NCBI GenBank assembly: GCA_023014335.1
Contig: JAECYW010000017.1
Location: 372,001 to 436,000 of the forward strand
Length of the DNA: 64,000 bases
DNA from: Galerina marginata
Lineage: Eukaryota > Basidiomycota > Agaricomycetes > Agaricales > Galerinaceae
Direction of reading: 5' to 3'
Of the stretch, positions 37,807 to 51,900 are shown one piece after another; position 1 is the stretch's first letter, and the number at the start of each line of letters is the position of its first letter. A program made the position numbers and the translations under genes. Below the pieces are notes generated by a model that was given only the letters and a program-made list of their open reading frames with translations, made no database searches and was not told where the DNA came from.

Positions 37807-40148
37807 TCACGACTGATCCCATTCCCATCCTTCGGCAGCCCAATCTGGCATTGGCGTCGAGAACTCGCCCAGACTAATCGTATACTTGAGCGCGTGCAAG
37901 AAGATGTACAGTTTCTCAGGGTTGGGGTCAGGGTGGAGAGGCAAGTAACACTCCGGACAGTAAATCTGTTCAGAGTCGCTGGTTGTGTCAAAGCCCGTTG
38001 CTGGGGCAATTGAAATTTTTCCAATTGCTTCTTCCACCGTGAGCTGCGGGACCGAGGGAACCTCCACCTCTGTTTCTGGGTCCGATGGTGGCGTTTTTTC
38101 GAGGGCTGAAGTTGAGGCGATGATTCGTACGACAGAAGCGTCTGTGTCGACGGTTTCTTCAGAATTAGGTGTGGTTGCTTCAGACGGTGGTGTTGGCGTA
38201 ACATCCAACGTAGTGGACGAGGTGGACGCTGCTTGTGCAACAGCATCATTAGATATAATCTCTGCTTTGCCTCCTCTTTTCCTTTGGTTTTGCGGTGGCG
38301 GAGGCTTGATGATCATATTGCTCGGCCGCATAACGCCTTTGGCACGGAATACGACGTCTCTCCACCGACTCCAGTCCTCGTTTTCGTCCTACAAAGAATT
38401 GAGCCTGACTCTTGTACCGACTGTAAGATTGTAGAATCACCTTCATATTTCTGAGACGAGTGATGACGCCTACAGCTTCAATGGAGAGGGGTACGGGTGA
38501 GCCCATGCCGATGTCCTCGCCAGTTTCACGAGGTAGCTTCTTGGTGAGTACGCTTTCTGCTGCCGAACCATTGCGTAACGATTCTGGGCTTCCCTGAGCT
38601 TCTACGAGAGCCTGAAGATGCGTCGGCGGAGCAGGAGCCTCACGGTCATCGCTGGGGGTGACATCGATTCCTCCCTTTCCTACATTTTCGCCCTAGTACA
38701 TTTACTACGTCAAACAAGGTTATCAAGGAGATCACCAAACACACCCATATCTTCTTCTCGGAGTATACTGGATCATTGGCTATCGGAAACCCCAGAAATT
38801 GAAGATGCACTCTAAGTTGATGGGCTGCTTTTCGGTTTGCTACGACCCACAATAAAGACATTTTCGGACGGACTTACATCGACCACTGAACGGTTGGCCT
38901 GTTAATTTAACAAGTCAGTTTTAAACCACACTTCCGAAGCGATGCCTGAAACATACATCTGACAACACTGCTATCGGTATTCGCATCGTATCGAATTAGA
39001 TTAAAAACCGTTTTCGCAGACTATATCGGAAGATGATGAGCGGCTATTGCTTGATGTTACGGCGTCGTCCGGGCGATTTACCTTCCCTTCGGGATGGACG
39101 ATGTTCAAGCCCATCTGACGATCCACTGTCAGAAGAGGTTCCTCGCAGACAACTTCTTCCCTAGAAGCACGCTGAGCAGCATTAACGGAGCGGAATAAAA
39201 ATTTGACTCACGACGGGAATCGGCCTTTGACCCGGGCCACGTATTCTTTCCGAACCGTGCCTGCCATGAACTCCAGTGTTAGCTGTCTAGCACGCGTCGC
39301 TGAGAGGGGGATAATCATTAATCCTGAGGTTAGTCGGTCTAGGCGGTTGACAGCTGTCGAATGAATCGTTAGTACGGATAGAATTTAGGAACGGCAATGC
39401 AATGAAACGCACGATAACATTTCTCATATCCAAAATCGTCAACGAGAATTTCGATGAGAGAGTTGCGATAATAGCGCCCAGACGCATGGACGGGCTGTCA
39501 GCACCCACTCGATCAGAAATGGAACAGGCACAAAGATAGTCAAGACGGACGAACGATGCTACCCGGTTTATCGACCACTATAAATTCACGCTCGACATCG
39601 TGCAGGAGGACTTTGACAGGTTTGGAGGTAACAGGTGGTTCATGCCTGTGAACGACGTTCCTTTAAACAGCATAACCCTTGAGAAAAGATACGAAATGGA
39701 GGGTGGCAGGAAGCTCACTCGACGCGGTCTCCGTTTTGCAGAATAGTATCGGGTTTAGCGATTTTCCCGTTGACAGTGGTCACCCCAGATTCTAATGCGT
39801 ATCTCTGAATGCCGTTTAGCTTGAAAACATAGACAATAAAACAACTTGACGAACGTAATACTCCATTGACCGATCTCGAAATTCAGTCGACACGACTTCC
39901 AATAACTCGCGTCCAATCCAACGTAATTTCGTCATTGTGGTATATGGGTACCAATAGGGAGGTATTTTTTTGAGGCCTTTAACCTCCTGGGGTTTAAACG
40001 GTGACGGTTGGTCTGCCATTAGAGTCGATCTGACGAGATTGAAGACGTTCTGTCGGAACTGCTCGTAAGCCGACACTGGGATAACTTTAAGGTGAATTCT
40101 GGTTCTTCTTGACAAATAGCTGAACCGTGTCGAGGAAGACACGGACAT
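37807..40148 (-). CDS. RluA-family RNA pseudouridine synthase (Pus9/Rib2-like)
   Basis: Converts uridine to pseudouridine, probably at position 32 of tRNAs as in Pus9. Pieces in order on the minus strand: [21 protein letters not shown] and [20 protein letters not shown] (S4-like N-terminal region), then the catalytic motif [16 protein letters not shown] with the active Asp (about 39330), [14 protein letters not shown], and [21 protein letters not shown] (about 38800-38750). The C-terminal part carries [19 protein letters not shown] and a Cys pair in [14 protein letters not shown], ending WEWDQS at 37807. A frame extends upstream to an ATG at 40148 ([15 protein letters not shown], basic), possibly mitochondrial targeting; MADQPSPF at 40019 is the alternative start. 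It is convergent with CWC15, 79 bp apart. Confidence 0.85.
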
Positions 40149-40599
40149 ACAGCTATGAAAACTATCCCCAGAACGGTGTGTTGAAGGTGTAAGAGTGGAT
40201 TGCCAGCAGCAAGAGTCACTTTGGTTTGACTTTCGTGATCGTGATTCTAGGTTTGGAAGTCAGAAAAAGCGAGATCAGAGATCAGACAAGCGAGGGAGAA
40301 CATACAGATATGATATAGCTCAGCGTCAAATTTTAGGCCTAGGTTGGCACCTTCAATGAGGATCAGAAAGGTCAAGAGAGATGATGCAACTGGAAATAAA
40401 CCGCGATGTAAGTTTGTCACTGACTTAGTATGTAAACACTTGCAAACGCGCACAATACTGTCAATACTTGGTCAATACAGAACTTTCAAGATAATCATTA
40501 TTAGAGGAGTAGATTGAATTTACAGTGGCATGTACAAGGTGACATTGGTTTTTATTTTCACGAAGACAACGAAAAGGTTAGAAAGATATGGTGGAACCC
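40149..40599. other. Intergenic, no supported gene
   Basis: Short minus-strand frames here (for example 40247-40453) have no support; it may hold 5' sequence of the pseudouridine synthase gene. Confidence 0.4.
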
Positions 40600-41450
40600 A
40601 TGTCATCATCTCGTCGTATGTTCCGTAACCATAAATTCCGAACATTTACCAGCTGAATAATATTTACTTCAGCTATTGACGGTGCGTAACAAGATATGGC
40701 GGGCGTCTTCTGCTTGCTCGATGAGTCGTGGTTCAATGAGGCAGTCTTGAAGGATAATAAAGCTGAATAAAATGACCTGCGACCATGACCGGAAAGACGC
40801 CTCACCTGCAATCTCAAAGACCATCTATGCAAACTCTCTCGGAGTGAATTGAGAGTTGTCCTGAGCCCCGACGGATCAGTAGTTGGTCTGAGTTCTTGTA
40901 AGCTGCGAGATAAACGCCTTGAAAGAAATCATGAGCAATAACCCGACTTCGAGGTAGTTGACTTACAAATTCAGTTTCGCAAGGCGTTGATGAATCCTTG
41001 ACAATAAAAAATGGACGTTGGGACATTGAGAAGGTTTGATCATACTAGCGGCAGCTAGTTCATTGAACAATATGTATAGTCGTGACTGAATTCTTTCGCA
41101 GAAGTTAAACAGGGAATCGACGTCGTGTAGAGTCTGGTAAGCCTCCAACTTCTGATGCAAATATTAGTTACTAGTTACCTGAAAGTCTGCAGGTAATGAA
41201 TAAACCAACCAGTGAGAGCTTGAAGAGGTTGTCTAGACAGTCAAGTAGCTTTTGCCTGGTAATATCGATAGGCAGACCTCTAGATTCTGTAGCATATTGC
41301 CTTCGTATTTTAGTGGATATGGGTCCAAGTCGCGTCTCTTGTGCATGAAAGTTGGAAACGTGGAGACTATTACGCGGTGGAGAAAGCAATAAACGATGTG
41401 GCATGTCTTGTTCCGAGGTTGGGTAGGAGAAAAAAACGCGCTGTAGATAC
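40600..41450 (-). CDS. Hypothetical helical protein, exon borders uncertain
   Basis: Three exons join in frame: one ending TRQKLLDCLDNLFKLSL (about 41213), one with KLEAYQTLHDVDSLFNFCER and SRLYILFNELAAASM (about 41155-40972), and one with LRLSRSLQELRP and TTLNSLRESLHRWSLRLQ (about 40920-40808) before a GTGAGG donor. The final exon is unclear; LIEPRLIEQAEDARHILLRT in 40760-40690 is the most protein-like frame. The N-terminus is also not fixed. The sequence is rich in Leu, Arg and Glu and predicted helical. I do not recognise it. Confidence 0.4.
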
Positions 41451-43278
41451 ATATCCTGTTGCCTCTTATAAATAATATTTCAACGGTCGTCAGAGAGAAG
41501 AGATTTGTTGGAGGACTCTAGGATGCACAAGGATGGGTCGTAATCGGCTTGAAAGCAAGAGAAGAAAGAGTGAAACCTGGCGCCGGTGGGTTATCAACTA
41601 AAACAAAAAAATACAATCGCACACTGGCACAAGGAGATGGACCGTCGGCTTGAAGTACCCGGGCCCATCCACATTTTCGGTGTACAAGAACCTCGAGTAC
41701 GTCATGCTGTTTTTCAAAAGAGCAGACATTCATTGAAGGAAATCGAGGTTCCAGCAGCAAGGCTTGAAAAGACGAGGAAGTCGGTGCAGTACAAAAACAA
41801 GCATGAACGTCAGGGACTCACGGTCGTTCCAATGTCCGGCGCTAACGGACGTGAGGATTAGAAAACAACAAGGCCAAACGGATATTGCCAAATTTGACAG
41901 GGACTAATCGAGTACTCATCACGTATGATCAGAACCTTGTCCACCCTTTTTCTGTCTGTCGTTGGTCGTATACTATTCTCTCCGCGGGTTTATTGAGCGA
42001 CCCCTTCAAGAATCCCAAAGCCACTAGCTTTTCTTGATAGCTTTTGCACGCAACAACTTTGTACAGGATACAGGAACACTAATTGTGACAGAAACCTGTC
42101 CTTACAGCAAGCCAACCTTCACGCGGCATTGCACACTCAATATCTTGTCTTCGACCTGTCGACTTTCTTACTTGGGGTATATTTTCATCTGCGGCAAAAT
42201 GCGTCATGTGTCGATCCAGCATTTACCCGTGCAGCCATATTCCTCGGCGACTACGAAATGGTGATTATGATAGCCAGTGATGATGGCCAATCACAACCTG
42301 GAGCGATCCCGATTTCTACTCTCAAACCCCATTATTCAAGGATCCCCTTCCGGATCGGAGGGCTGACATCGCCTTCGCCTTGCTTTCGAATTTGATCCAA
42401 ATTTTATCTGGCCGCCGACTGTGAATCGTAGTCTCTTCCCAATATCATGCTTCCATGTCAGGTGTGGACAGTATCCTCAATCCTATTTTCCGAAAATACG
42501 TCATCTTCGAGAAATTCTCGATTCTGGAGAATGTATCCTTCATCGCAGGGACGAATTGCATATCTGGCTTTAAACCGCATTTGATTCAAATCATCCAATG
42601 AGTCATTATATATACAAGTCCAACGCCATTATTCTTGTCCCATGGAGAAGCTTGCATCAGATTATCTTCAGTCTCTGGTACTGAGATCGGCCTTCATCCA
42701 ACGGTTACAACGGGGGTACAGATATCCACTTGCCTTTTTGTACATCACCTTGCAAGACCTACATGCAAAACCTCGGAAATCTCTCGCCAAAGCTGCCTTT
42801 CTTTTGCACTAAACAGAAAGGTGATGTTCCCTTACGAGAATTTTGGTCACTAAAGTTGCCAAAGTTCGCCCCGTGACACCTTTCCACCGACCCCGATTTT
42901 TCAAATCTTTGTTCCGTCATCGGAATGAGATTCGTCTCTAAATTCCGTTCCGTTCTCGATCGAAGAGATCTGCTCCTTCCCCTCTCTTTGGCAGTAGCAG
43001 CTTCTGGGATAGCATGTTTTATATATTTGGCACCCACAAACCTGCGTCTTCTGGGCTTGAAGAACCATTGGCTGTGTTAAAGCCCAATAGGGATGTTACG
43101 CTTTGTTTGACTTTGGGCTTGACAGATCCACATGCCATTCTCAGTCCCCACTGAGCACCTCCGGTACACCATGATGGCTCCAACTTAGATAAAAGCCATC
43201 GGCCAGGAACACAGTTCTGTACTGATATAAAAGAGACTTTAGCGATATACCTCCGAGCGTGCATTGCTTTTCTAACAC
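41451..43278. other. Intergenic, no supported gene
   Basis: Overlapping frames on both strands at 41518-41861 are not splice-consistent and I leave them out. The rest shows nothing until a TATAAAAG at 43226-43233, 46 bp before the next start codon. Confidence 0.45.
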
Positions 43279-45332
43279 ATGGGCAACTCACAATCAAATC
43301 ACTTGCCCTCTTCCAGCGGTACCAAAGGGCGTTCACTAAATCGAAAACGCTCGGAAATCTTCTCTCGAATCAGCCTCGGATGTGCTTCTGTCAATTCGTT
43401 CGACAGCGAGCCGTACCAGGAAAGCTCCAAGCTTGTTTTCGACGAAAAGAACATCGTGGTCGACCACCTCTATCAACGACAATCACCTATTTCTTCTGTC
43501 GCCTATTCGCCAGTTGAACATCTTGCAGACAATGACGGAGAAGGAGCCTATGATGCCTTCCTTCGAGAGTATCCAGGTGAGACTTCCTCGCCCGGAGTTG
43601 ATTGCTCTTGCTCATCAGAAATCAGAATACCAATTGACCTGGATTCTGGATACCCTCCGTCGAACTGACTATACGCGGCTGGACCGTGCTAGCGAAACCT
43701 ACGTCGACTATATGGGCGGAGCAATCTATCCAGAAAGCCTGATTAGAGTCCACACTGAATTTCTCAATCGCAGCATTCTGGGCAACACCCACTCCGTCAG
43801 CAACAGGTAAATATATGCGCGCTTCATTGTGTTGGTGATGCGATGCTGAACGTCCTTCAGTTCTAAGCTATCCTTAAAGTGTGCCGATGAGGCGCGTCTC
43901 GCTGTTTTAACGCACTTTAGAGCGTCATCGGAATACACTGTTGTATTCACCGCCAACGCAAGCGCTGCTTTGAAGCTAGTAGCTGAAGCGTATCCATTTA
44001 CCGGTGGAAGTAGTCTTGTCATCGGAGCGGATTCACATAATAGTGTACGCAATGTCATATCTCTCTGCCACTTTGAACTAATCCTAGTCGTAATAGGTCC
44101 ATGGTATCCGAGAATTTGCGACCTATAGAAGCGCACGAGTATGCTATGTGCCTTCAACTTCAACTGGCGGCTTCGATATTCCGACGGCAAAGGTAGGTAA
44201 AAATATTTAATGACAGAGGACTAATATGCTTATTTCACGAATGACAGAACATGCTGTTGCGGCACCGTCCCCGATCTCGGGATTTGGCCCCCAGTTTATT
44301 TGTGTTGACCGCGCAGTCAAATATTTCCAATAGCAAGCCCCCAATTTCTATCACTGAATACGCTGCCTCTCTTGGATATCATACGGTCGTCGACGGCGCA
44401 GCTTTAGCCCCCACATCTATTATTAACATCTCAGATTATCCGATCGATGCAATGGCCGTGTCATTCTACAAGATGTTTGGGTACCCCACTGGAGTCGGAG
44501 CTCTGATCGTTAAGAAGTCGTTCTTAGCCCAATTAAAACGGCCATGGTTCGCAGGAGGGAATGTGGACGTCGTACAAGTTCCTGGGACCATCGTGACCCG
44601 GGCACACCACATACACGAGCAATTCGAAGTGAGTTTATCACTCGTTTTACAAATCTGTCACATGCTGAAAGCATCTAGGATGGAACTATCAACTACCTGC
44701 AACTCCCAGCGATCACGAGCGGACTGCGCTTTCTGTCCGCATATTTACCATTCCTTCCGCTCCGGCTTTCTTCGCTTCTCCTCTATCTCACATCATCGCT
44801 ATCAAAACTTCGACATGACAGTTCCGGGCGACCTGTAGTACAGATCCTGTCCCGAACGCCGACAAAAAGGCTTCGTTCCGTCGGCGAGCAAGCTGACACT
44901 GGTTCTATTCTGTCATTGCTATTTTTCGATGTGCGTTTAGCGCTCCATTGTCGCCTTCTTTTTTTATAGCTGACATGATGTCGGCAGCCTTCAGGAGGGA
45001 TGATCCCAAACTCGTTTATCGAATACGCTGCGACCACCCAAAACATATCTTTACGCACTGGCTGCATGTGTAATCCAGGAGGCGCAGCTGCTATCTTGGG
45101 GATAGTAGAGGAGATGGGTCAGCTCTATCCCGGCGTCACTCTGGCCGATTTCGAAGACAAAATGGGAAGAGAACTCGGGGTAGTCAGAATCAGTCTTGGG
45201 CTTGCAAGTAATTTCCAGGATGTATGGAAAGTCATCCAGTTCGCAACATCTATCGGGCGGGAGCGCAAGCGAGAGGCTCTATGGAACCAATGGATAGAAT
45301 CTCAACGTGCCGAAATTGGCCAAGCCATGTAA
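43279..45332 (+). CDS. MOCOS-like PLP-dependent class V aminotransferase, no MOSC domain
   Basis: Resembles the N-terminal sulfurase domain of molybdenum cofactor sulfurase, a NifS-like PLP enzyme that takes sulfur from cysteine. Motifs in order: YVDYMGGAIYPESLIRVH, FTANASAALKLVAEAYPF, LVIGADSHNSVHGIREFA, YHTVVDGAALAP with the PLP-binding Asp, AMAVSFYKMFGYPTGVGALI with the PLP Lys, and SLRTGCMCNPGGAAAI around the expected catalytic Cys. It ends GQAM at 45332 without a MOSC domain. Introns lie at about 43579-43627, 43807-43861, 44042-44097, 44195-44248, 44629-44678 and 44930-44988. The protein begins MGNSQSN, an N-myristoylation consensus (Gly2, Ser6). The gene is convergent with a P450. Substrate and product are unknown; fungal MOCOS-like singletons may serve specialised metabolism. 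Confidence 0.78.
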
Positions 45333-45512
45333 CACTCCTTTGCTATCTTTCTTTGATCTGTGACCTCGATAAAATAATCGTTTATGTACTATCAAGTAAT
45401 CAGCTTTCGTTGGATACTGGAAGCATACGCATTTGTACAGTATTTTGATTTAATTTTGGTAGTAGAATCTAAAAATATATGGATCAATTAAGCCTACAGA
45501 ATCCATCCTACC

Positions 45513-47880
45513 TCAGGTCTCTCGTTTAGCGATCTTCACAATTAAAGGTAATTGGCTGGTCTTCTTCAACTGCCCTTCAATTGTAGGTGCCATGATCAGA
45601 CAAGCTTCCCTGCGCACCATTTTGGCTTCTGGCGTTAGTGAGAATTCAAAATTACTGATGAGTTCCACGATGAAGGCTTGTAGTTCCAGAACCGCGAATC
45701 GCCATCCTATGCAAGCGCTGAAAGCGAACATGAATTTAATTTACGTTTCGGCTATAGGATAAAACAAATACGCACCGCACGCCTCCGGCAAAATTGAGCC
45801 TAAATTAGAAAGGCGTTAGATAGAAATAAGCGCTAGCAGAGTGTCAAACCCACAGATTTCCGTATACTCCCACTGAGGCCGCCTTTCCAACTCGACCAGG
45901 AGTAAGCCAGCGGTCAGGGTCGTATACATGTGAGTCTGGTCCAAAAACACTTTTATGTCTAAACCGTCCAATTACTAATTAGCTCCTTGAACAGCCAAAA
46001 TCCTAGTCGCCTGACCTATTATAACCGTTGACTGACACGACTATTTTGATGCCTTTCGGGATAGGAATTTCGGTGAGCACTTTCCCCGAGCGTGTCGTGA
46101 TGGGCTTTGAAAGCGGGAGCACTTCATCCATCACGGGTTCCCTGGAGGTGCTGAACGCCACGGGATGAAAACGAAGACATTCCTGTATCATGTTCGGCCT
46201 CGAATCCCCCATTTAAATGCGATTGATCTGACCTTCAGGACCGCCGTAAGGTAGGGCATGTCGTCGAAGTCGCTTGCGGAAAACTCGCTATCCCCCCGAG
46301 CCTTTATTTCTTGTTCCTTTTGACGAATTTCAGACCGAAGCCTGTTTTGAACTCCAGAATGTCTGGCGATTTCTAGCAGACACCAGGTCAAGGTGGTGGC
46401 TGTCGTTTCAAACCCAGCGAGGAGTAGGGTCCTATGAACGAGTGAAAAAAAGATTACTACGCCGGGGACCTAAAATAAACTCCAAGCAGAACATACCGCA
46501 TTTGAGCAATCATCTCTTCTTCAGACATGCGGGTCTCCACATTTTCAGAAACGTTCGCGCGTACTATGAGAAAGTATCAGCTTTGAGATAACGGAATGAT
46601 TTACGGTACCTGCCTAATAAACTCATGACGTCACGACTGCCCTTGCCATCCAGTAAAGCTTCCGCCTTCGAATCGATCATACCTTTCGCTACTTTGGTGG
46701 CCACTGCGGAGGCGTTCTGCAGCTGCTCGAGCCTGGGGTTGACTGCTTGTTTTCCAATATATGAAATCAATGTTTTCGGCAGGTAGGGGAGCAATGTTTG
46801 CTTGAGAATGTCGCCTGTGGATAGCTGCCCAAAAGCGTCTAAACTATAGGTCATCGTTTCGTAAAGAAAAATTTGATGCTGCGAAACCGTGGTACTTACC
46901 ATAAATTCGTATACGCTTGTCCAAGTTCGTTTCCAGCGTTGTCAAGTGTGCCAAAATGGTAGTCGAAGGCAGCTGTGCGGAAATTTGTGTCAAGTTGAAT
47001 TAGGTCCTTGAAATACACCCCATACCAATTCCCATAGCATCTAGGGTCGCCCTAGAGAACCACCCAGCTACATCCAAGACAGACTCTTGATCTGGTGATG
47101 CGAAAATGAGGTCTTTCCATTTGCCACCAAGCTACAGCAGTGTGATATGGGTTATGAGTTCCAAGAATATACGGAAGGAGAAAAAGCCACATACCTTGGC
47201 CGCATGGTAGAAAAATAAAGGAACAAAAGCTTTAGACTCCTTGGTACCGAAAGCAGGATTCATGATTCTCCTCTGTCGCTTATGGTCATGCCCTATTATG
47301 TATTGGATTACGAATCAGCGCAAACTGTGCGGCCTAATGGAATTCACACAAACCTTCTGCCCATACTAGCCCTTTGCCTGAGAGCAATCGAGAGACCTCT
47401 CTGCGCTCAGTTTGCTTGGCAAATCTGTAGCCGCCGGTCTGTAGGATGTACTGGATAGCTTTCGGATCCGAGACGAGCAGTCGGTCTTCCTGAGTGATGC
47501 CATTGGCTTCAGCACCCGTAAATTGGAAAATGAAAGACGAATCTCACGCCAAATGCGCCTTTGTATCTGACAATGTCCCCAAATTCCTCTTGCCACTTAA
47601 AATCAATCTGACAAATAACGAAGTTATCAGGCATGGGACATTACCGGGATTTCAGAGATTAGAAAAAGTACCTCTCCAGCCTGGCTCTGGAGATATTGAC
47701 GGAGGTTACCTGTTAAGGTCAGTATCGCCTTTCAGTCCAGGGGTAGTATGTGGACTTACCAAGGGTGAATGATTCTGCTTTCGGCCCAGGTATATCGGAT
47801 ACAGATATGCAAGTGAATTTTCGGTATAGCCTATACAGAAGGACGAGAAAAGAGACCGCGATCAAAGGTAACTCCAGCAT
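45513..47880 (-). CDS. Cytochrome P450
   Basis: Haem-thiolate monooxygenase with an N-terminal membrane anchor. The ATG at 47880 gives MLELPLIAVSFLVLLYRLYR, then the proline hinge DIPGPKAESF. Next come GHDHKRQRRIMNPAFG (helix C), the I-helix MRTLLLAGFETTATTLTW (AGxET-type O2 site), the K-helix LKECLRFHP with the E-x-x-R motif completed across an intron, and YDPDRWLTPGRV. The haem loop is FAGGVRACIGWRFAVLE, with the ligand Cys. The stop is at 45513 after IVKIAKRET. About ten introns are present. Substrate cannot be inferred. It is tail-to-tail with the MOCOS-like gene, 180 bp apart. Confidence 0.9.
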
Positions 47881-48909
47881 GATGAGGCGTCGGTGGGGCC
47901 CTTGAAAGAGAGCTCGGATTTATATGATTTTGCACCCAGGACAAACAGTGATTATTGAGTGGTGCCGTAGAAAGCATCCCGGCTTGAGTCAGAATACATT
48001 GTCAATGAATGCAACCCTGAGGCTGAGAAGGTCAATGTGGGCCCGTGGGCCCTTAATTCGACAATCTCGTACCTCGGCGACGAGAAAGGAAGGCTCACGC
48101 GATCTTTCAATCGCACACTGATCGCACGAGTGAAAGTGAAGAAACAGGACCAAGGCTTTGGCGTGTTATCAGAGAATCCCAGTGAACTCTAGCCATGGGA
48201 GCACAAATCCCCACTTGGCCACCACATTCCTGGACGCCGTTCTGCAATAAAGGAACGCTGTGAGCAGATGCGAGATCTGCAATCCTTCCAGAACCAAGAA
48301 CACATCTGTGATATGCAGGGAAGAGAGAATGGAGATGTCTATGGATTCATTGGTGGGTGTCGTTCAGTTGCTTCGCCATCCACATATCGATAGATGCCAT
48401 AGTGTTGGTTGGTTACTGAATGAGAGCCTCTGATAAGCAACAAAAAATTCTTTATGTTAGAGAAAGTGTCCATTTACGAAGAAGAAATAAGATGACCAGG
48501 CTGACCTTTCTGCAGGGGTGCCAAAACACGTAAAAAAACTGAAAAAAAGCGGCCAAGAACTGAGAATATTTGCATAGAAATCTGAAGGGATCTTTTTCAA
48601 ATCGCAGACCGGTTTGTACGCAGGAAAACCAGGTAGACTAACCATTTTCGCGGCAGAAGACAAGTTGGCCAGGTCCCTGCAAGCCTATGAAGTGTGGTAA
48701 GTAAGTATTGTCCTCCCGGAGGCCGTCTTCATTGGAACGCTTGCGGGCGGCGTTGAATGAGGGGGGCCCAAATCGGGACGTTCTCTCATCACTGAAGTGG
48801 TGCACGTGGCTTTCAGCTCAACCACAACTATCCATCTAGATTCGACACTCCGCTGAGCTCTGATTACACCTGGATTCTCCCTGTTTGAGATAAGTTACTA
48901 TTAGGATCG
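47881..48909. other. Intergenic, divergent promoters of P450 and Uso1
   Basis: A 68-codon minus-strand frame at 48457-48663 is not supported by any motif. Confidence 0.45.
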
Positions 48910-51900
48910 ATGGAGTTTTTCAACCAGACATACGTCGCTCTCCGCGGTCCTACAGGGGCACCGCAAACGCCTACCGATACTATTGGAAGACTGAGCGACC
49001 GGCTTTCTCCAGCGACTCTCCTTGCAGACAGACGGGCAGCTGTATTGGCTCTCAAGGGCCTGTCACGCGATCACAAGCAAGAAGTTGGGGAAAGGGCACT
49101 GTCTGGTTTACTGGAGGTCTTATACAACGATGCAGAAGTTGATGCGGACATAGGCAAAGCGATTCTCGAAACGTTAGATGTGCTTTGCGACACCGAAGAC
49201 GCGACGACGCCTGGACACAAGGAGCTCGGATTCAAGCTTACAGACATTATTGTTGCGTCAGAAAAAGCGCCGCATTTCCTATTTGCTCTACTTGGGGACA
49301 CCACGTTTTATACCCGTTTCGCTACGCTGCAATTTCTTACGACCCTGTTGCACAATCGACGACAAGCAATCCAAAGTTACTTCCTAACTGCGCCTGCCGG
49401 TCCAGGCAGCATAATTTCCGTACTTGAAGATAAGAGAGAGATCATTAGAAATGGTCAGTTCAACTCCTCGGTTTATGTTATAATTAACATTTTCTCTCCT
49501 AGAGGCGATTACAATGGTCCAGGCACTTATTTCACAAAGCCCTGATATCCAGAAAGTACTGGCCTTTGAAGGAGCGTTTGAGAAGCTCTTTAATACTGTT
49601 ACCCAAGAAGGAGGTGTCGATGGAGGCCCTGTAGCCCAGGGTGCCTTAACGTGTGTTGATGGACTGCTACGGTTCAACAGTTCAAATCAGGTATATCAAG
49701 GCTAATCTCTAATTTATTCCTCCACTAACGCACTGGACAGAGTTATTTTCGAGAAACGTCACTGCCACCAGTCTTGTGCGCCCTCCTCCAGTTTCCGGTA
49801 TCCCTGGATGTTGATGCAACTGCACCACAAGAATTTGCTTTGCAGTTCTGGGATGACCAAAAGCGAGCGAATACTTCCCTCATTATAGGCATCATGGGAA
49901 TGCTCATTGGTTCGAAAGGACATAGTGTACGTTGACCAAGTTCCAAGCATTGTTACATCAAGTAACATTGAGTCTAGATGCAGGACTCACTGCCTTTCAC
50001 GAGATGTCTCATCGAAATGGCCCTGGCATCCAATGCACCTACCTCGCTGAAAACTCAGGTAAGTTTATTGGAAACCTCAGGGTGCCCAATCTGACAGCTC
50101 GTTCCAGGCCCTTCGTCTTCTTCCTACCAACATCAATTTCCCTCTATCAGAGATATCTTTGACGCCATACGTGCCCGTCCCTGAAACCAACGGAGAGGAA
50201 TGGGATCGGTTAGTATTGGCATCCGCTCTGGACGCTTTGGTCGAACTTGCTATCCACGGAGAATACAATGGTCTTGATGCTGGGAAAAGGACGAAGGAGG
50301 GCCTTGAATTACGGAGCGCCGCGGCTGCTGTATTTGAGGTTCGTTGATGTTATGAATCATTTCCAATTGAGTCTGACAAATGGTCGACAGAACTTCGTCC
50401 GCAAAGATGAAATTCGGCAGGCCATCATTCAGGCAATGCTTCCACCAGAGAGTTCTGGTAAGTATCTCATCACACGGATAGTTGCCAATATGAGCTGAAA
50501 AGGACATAGACCCACCACAGACATCGCAAACCACGCCACTATTACACGCCCTTTCCTCACCGCCTAATACCTCGTCCACTCTTGATCCTGCAGATGTAAT
50601 CTCCACACATTTTGCGACTCTCATGTTTTCGCATCTTCTCCGATCGTCGCCTCGCGCAAAGGCATCGGCTAGGCTGATAATGCCGGGACCCATACAAGCG
50701 GCACCTGCTCAAACAAACTTTTTCGTACCGGCTGATGGGGCGCCACCCGAACCTGCAGCAGAGGAACCTGAAGAAGAAGACGACGAACCGCAGACCTTAC
50801 TGCAGACGCTCACGGAAAATCTATCGCTGGCTTTATTGTCGCGTTCGAGAGCCAACACATCAGACCGAGAAGCTAGAGAATGGGATCGATATGTTGTCGG
50901 TTACCTGTGCCTCCTTTCGCAGTGGTTATGGGAAGATCCAAAATCTGTAAAAGAATTCCTAGATGCGGGTGGACTTGGGGTCGTAAGTACTACACAACGG
51001 ATCATTCAGAGGTCGACTAATCAGCGATCGCTTAGCTTGTTGAGCCCATCAATCAAACCTCAGAGGTCGATTCGGTCGTTCCAGGCCTGTGTGCTTTCCT
51101 TCTTGGGATTTGTTACGAATACAACCGTGAGCCAGGAGAGATTACGAGGTCTGTTGATCGACATTTCTCCAGACGCATTCATTAATCATCGTCGCTCAAA
51201 ACAGGTCGACGATTCACCCGATCATCACTCGTCTGAGCGTTGACACGTTAGTTGGACAAATGGGAAGGTTCCGAGAGGATGAGAGATTCAAGAATGTTGG
51301 ACCTGATGCTATTGTCCTTCCATTCCCTCCTACGAGCCTACAACCAACAGTAAAGCATACAGCTGCGGATGAGGGAGAAATATGGTTTGATTGGGCTTTT
51401 ATCGACTTTTGGAAATCCAACTATTGTGCGTCCTGCATGATGTCTTTCGGCATTGAAGTTCTGATCTTTCTCTTATTTTTTTTGGCAGATACCGTACAAC
51501 GCGGTTTTTCGTCCGAGCCTGACCAATTGTCGTCTTCCTCTGGCATGTGTTCACCGTCAAATCCTTCTTCCCAAAACATCATTTCCTCATGTGTATACCC
51601 CTTACAGGTCAAAGTGCAGAAGCTGCCATGCTCATTGCGTCTCTAAGAGATGTCATACGCCAACAATCCACCGAAATCGAGGCCCTCCAAAAACGACTCA
51701 AAGAAGTTAATGCTTCCACTGGCCCTCAGGTAATCATCAACGTGTGGCCCTTCTCACGCCCATTCGCTGAAAGTTTGTTTCAAGGTCGCCGATCTCCAAA
51801 AGCATGTCGAATCATTACAGTCTCAGCTCACTACATCCGAAGGCAAGCGCAAGGATGTAGAAAAGGAACAAGAGGACCTTTTAGTGCTTCTAGATGAGGT

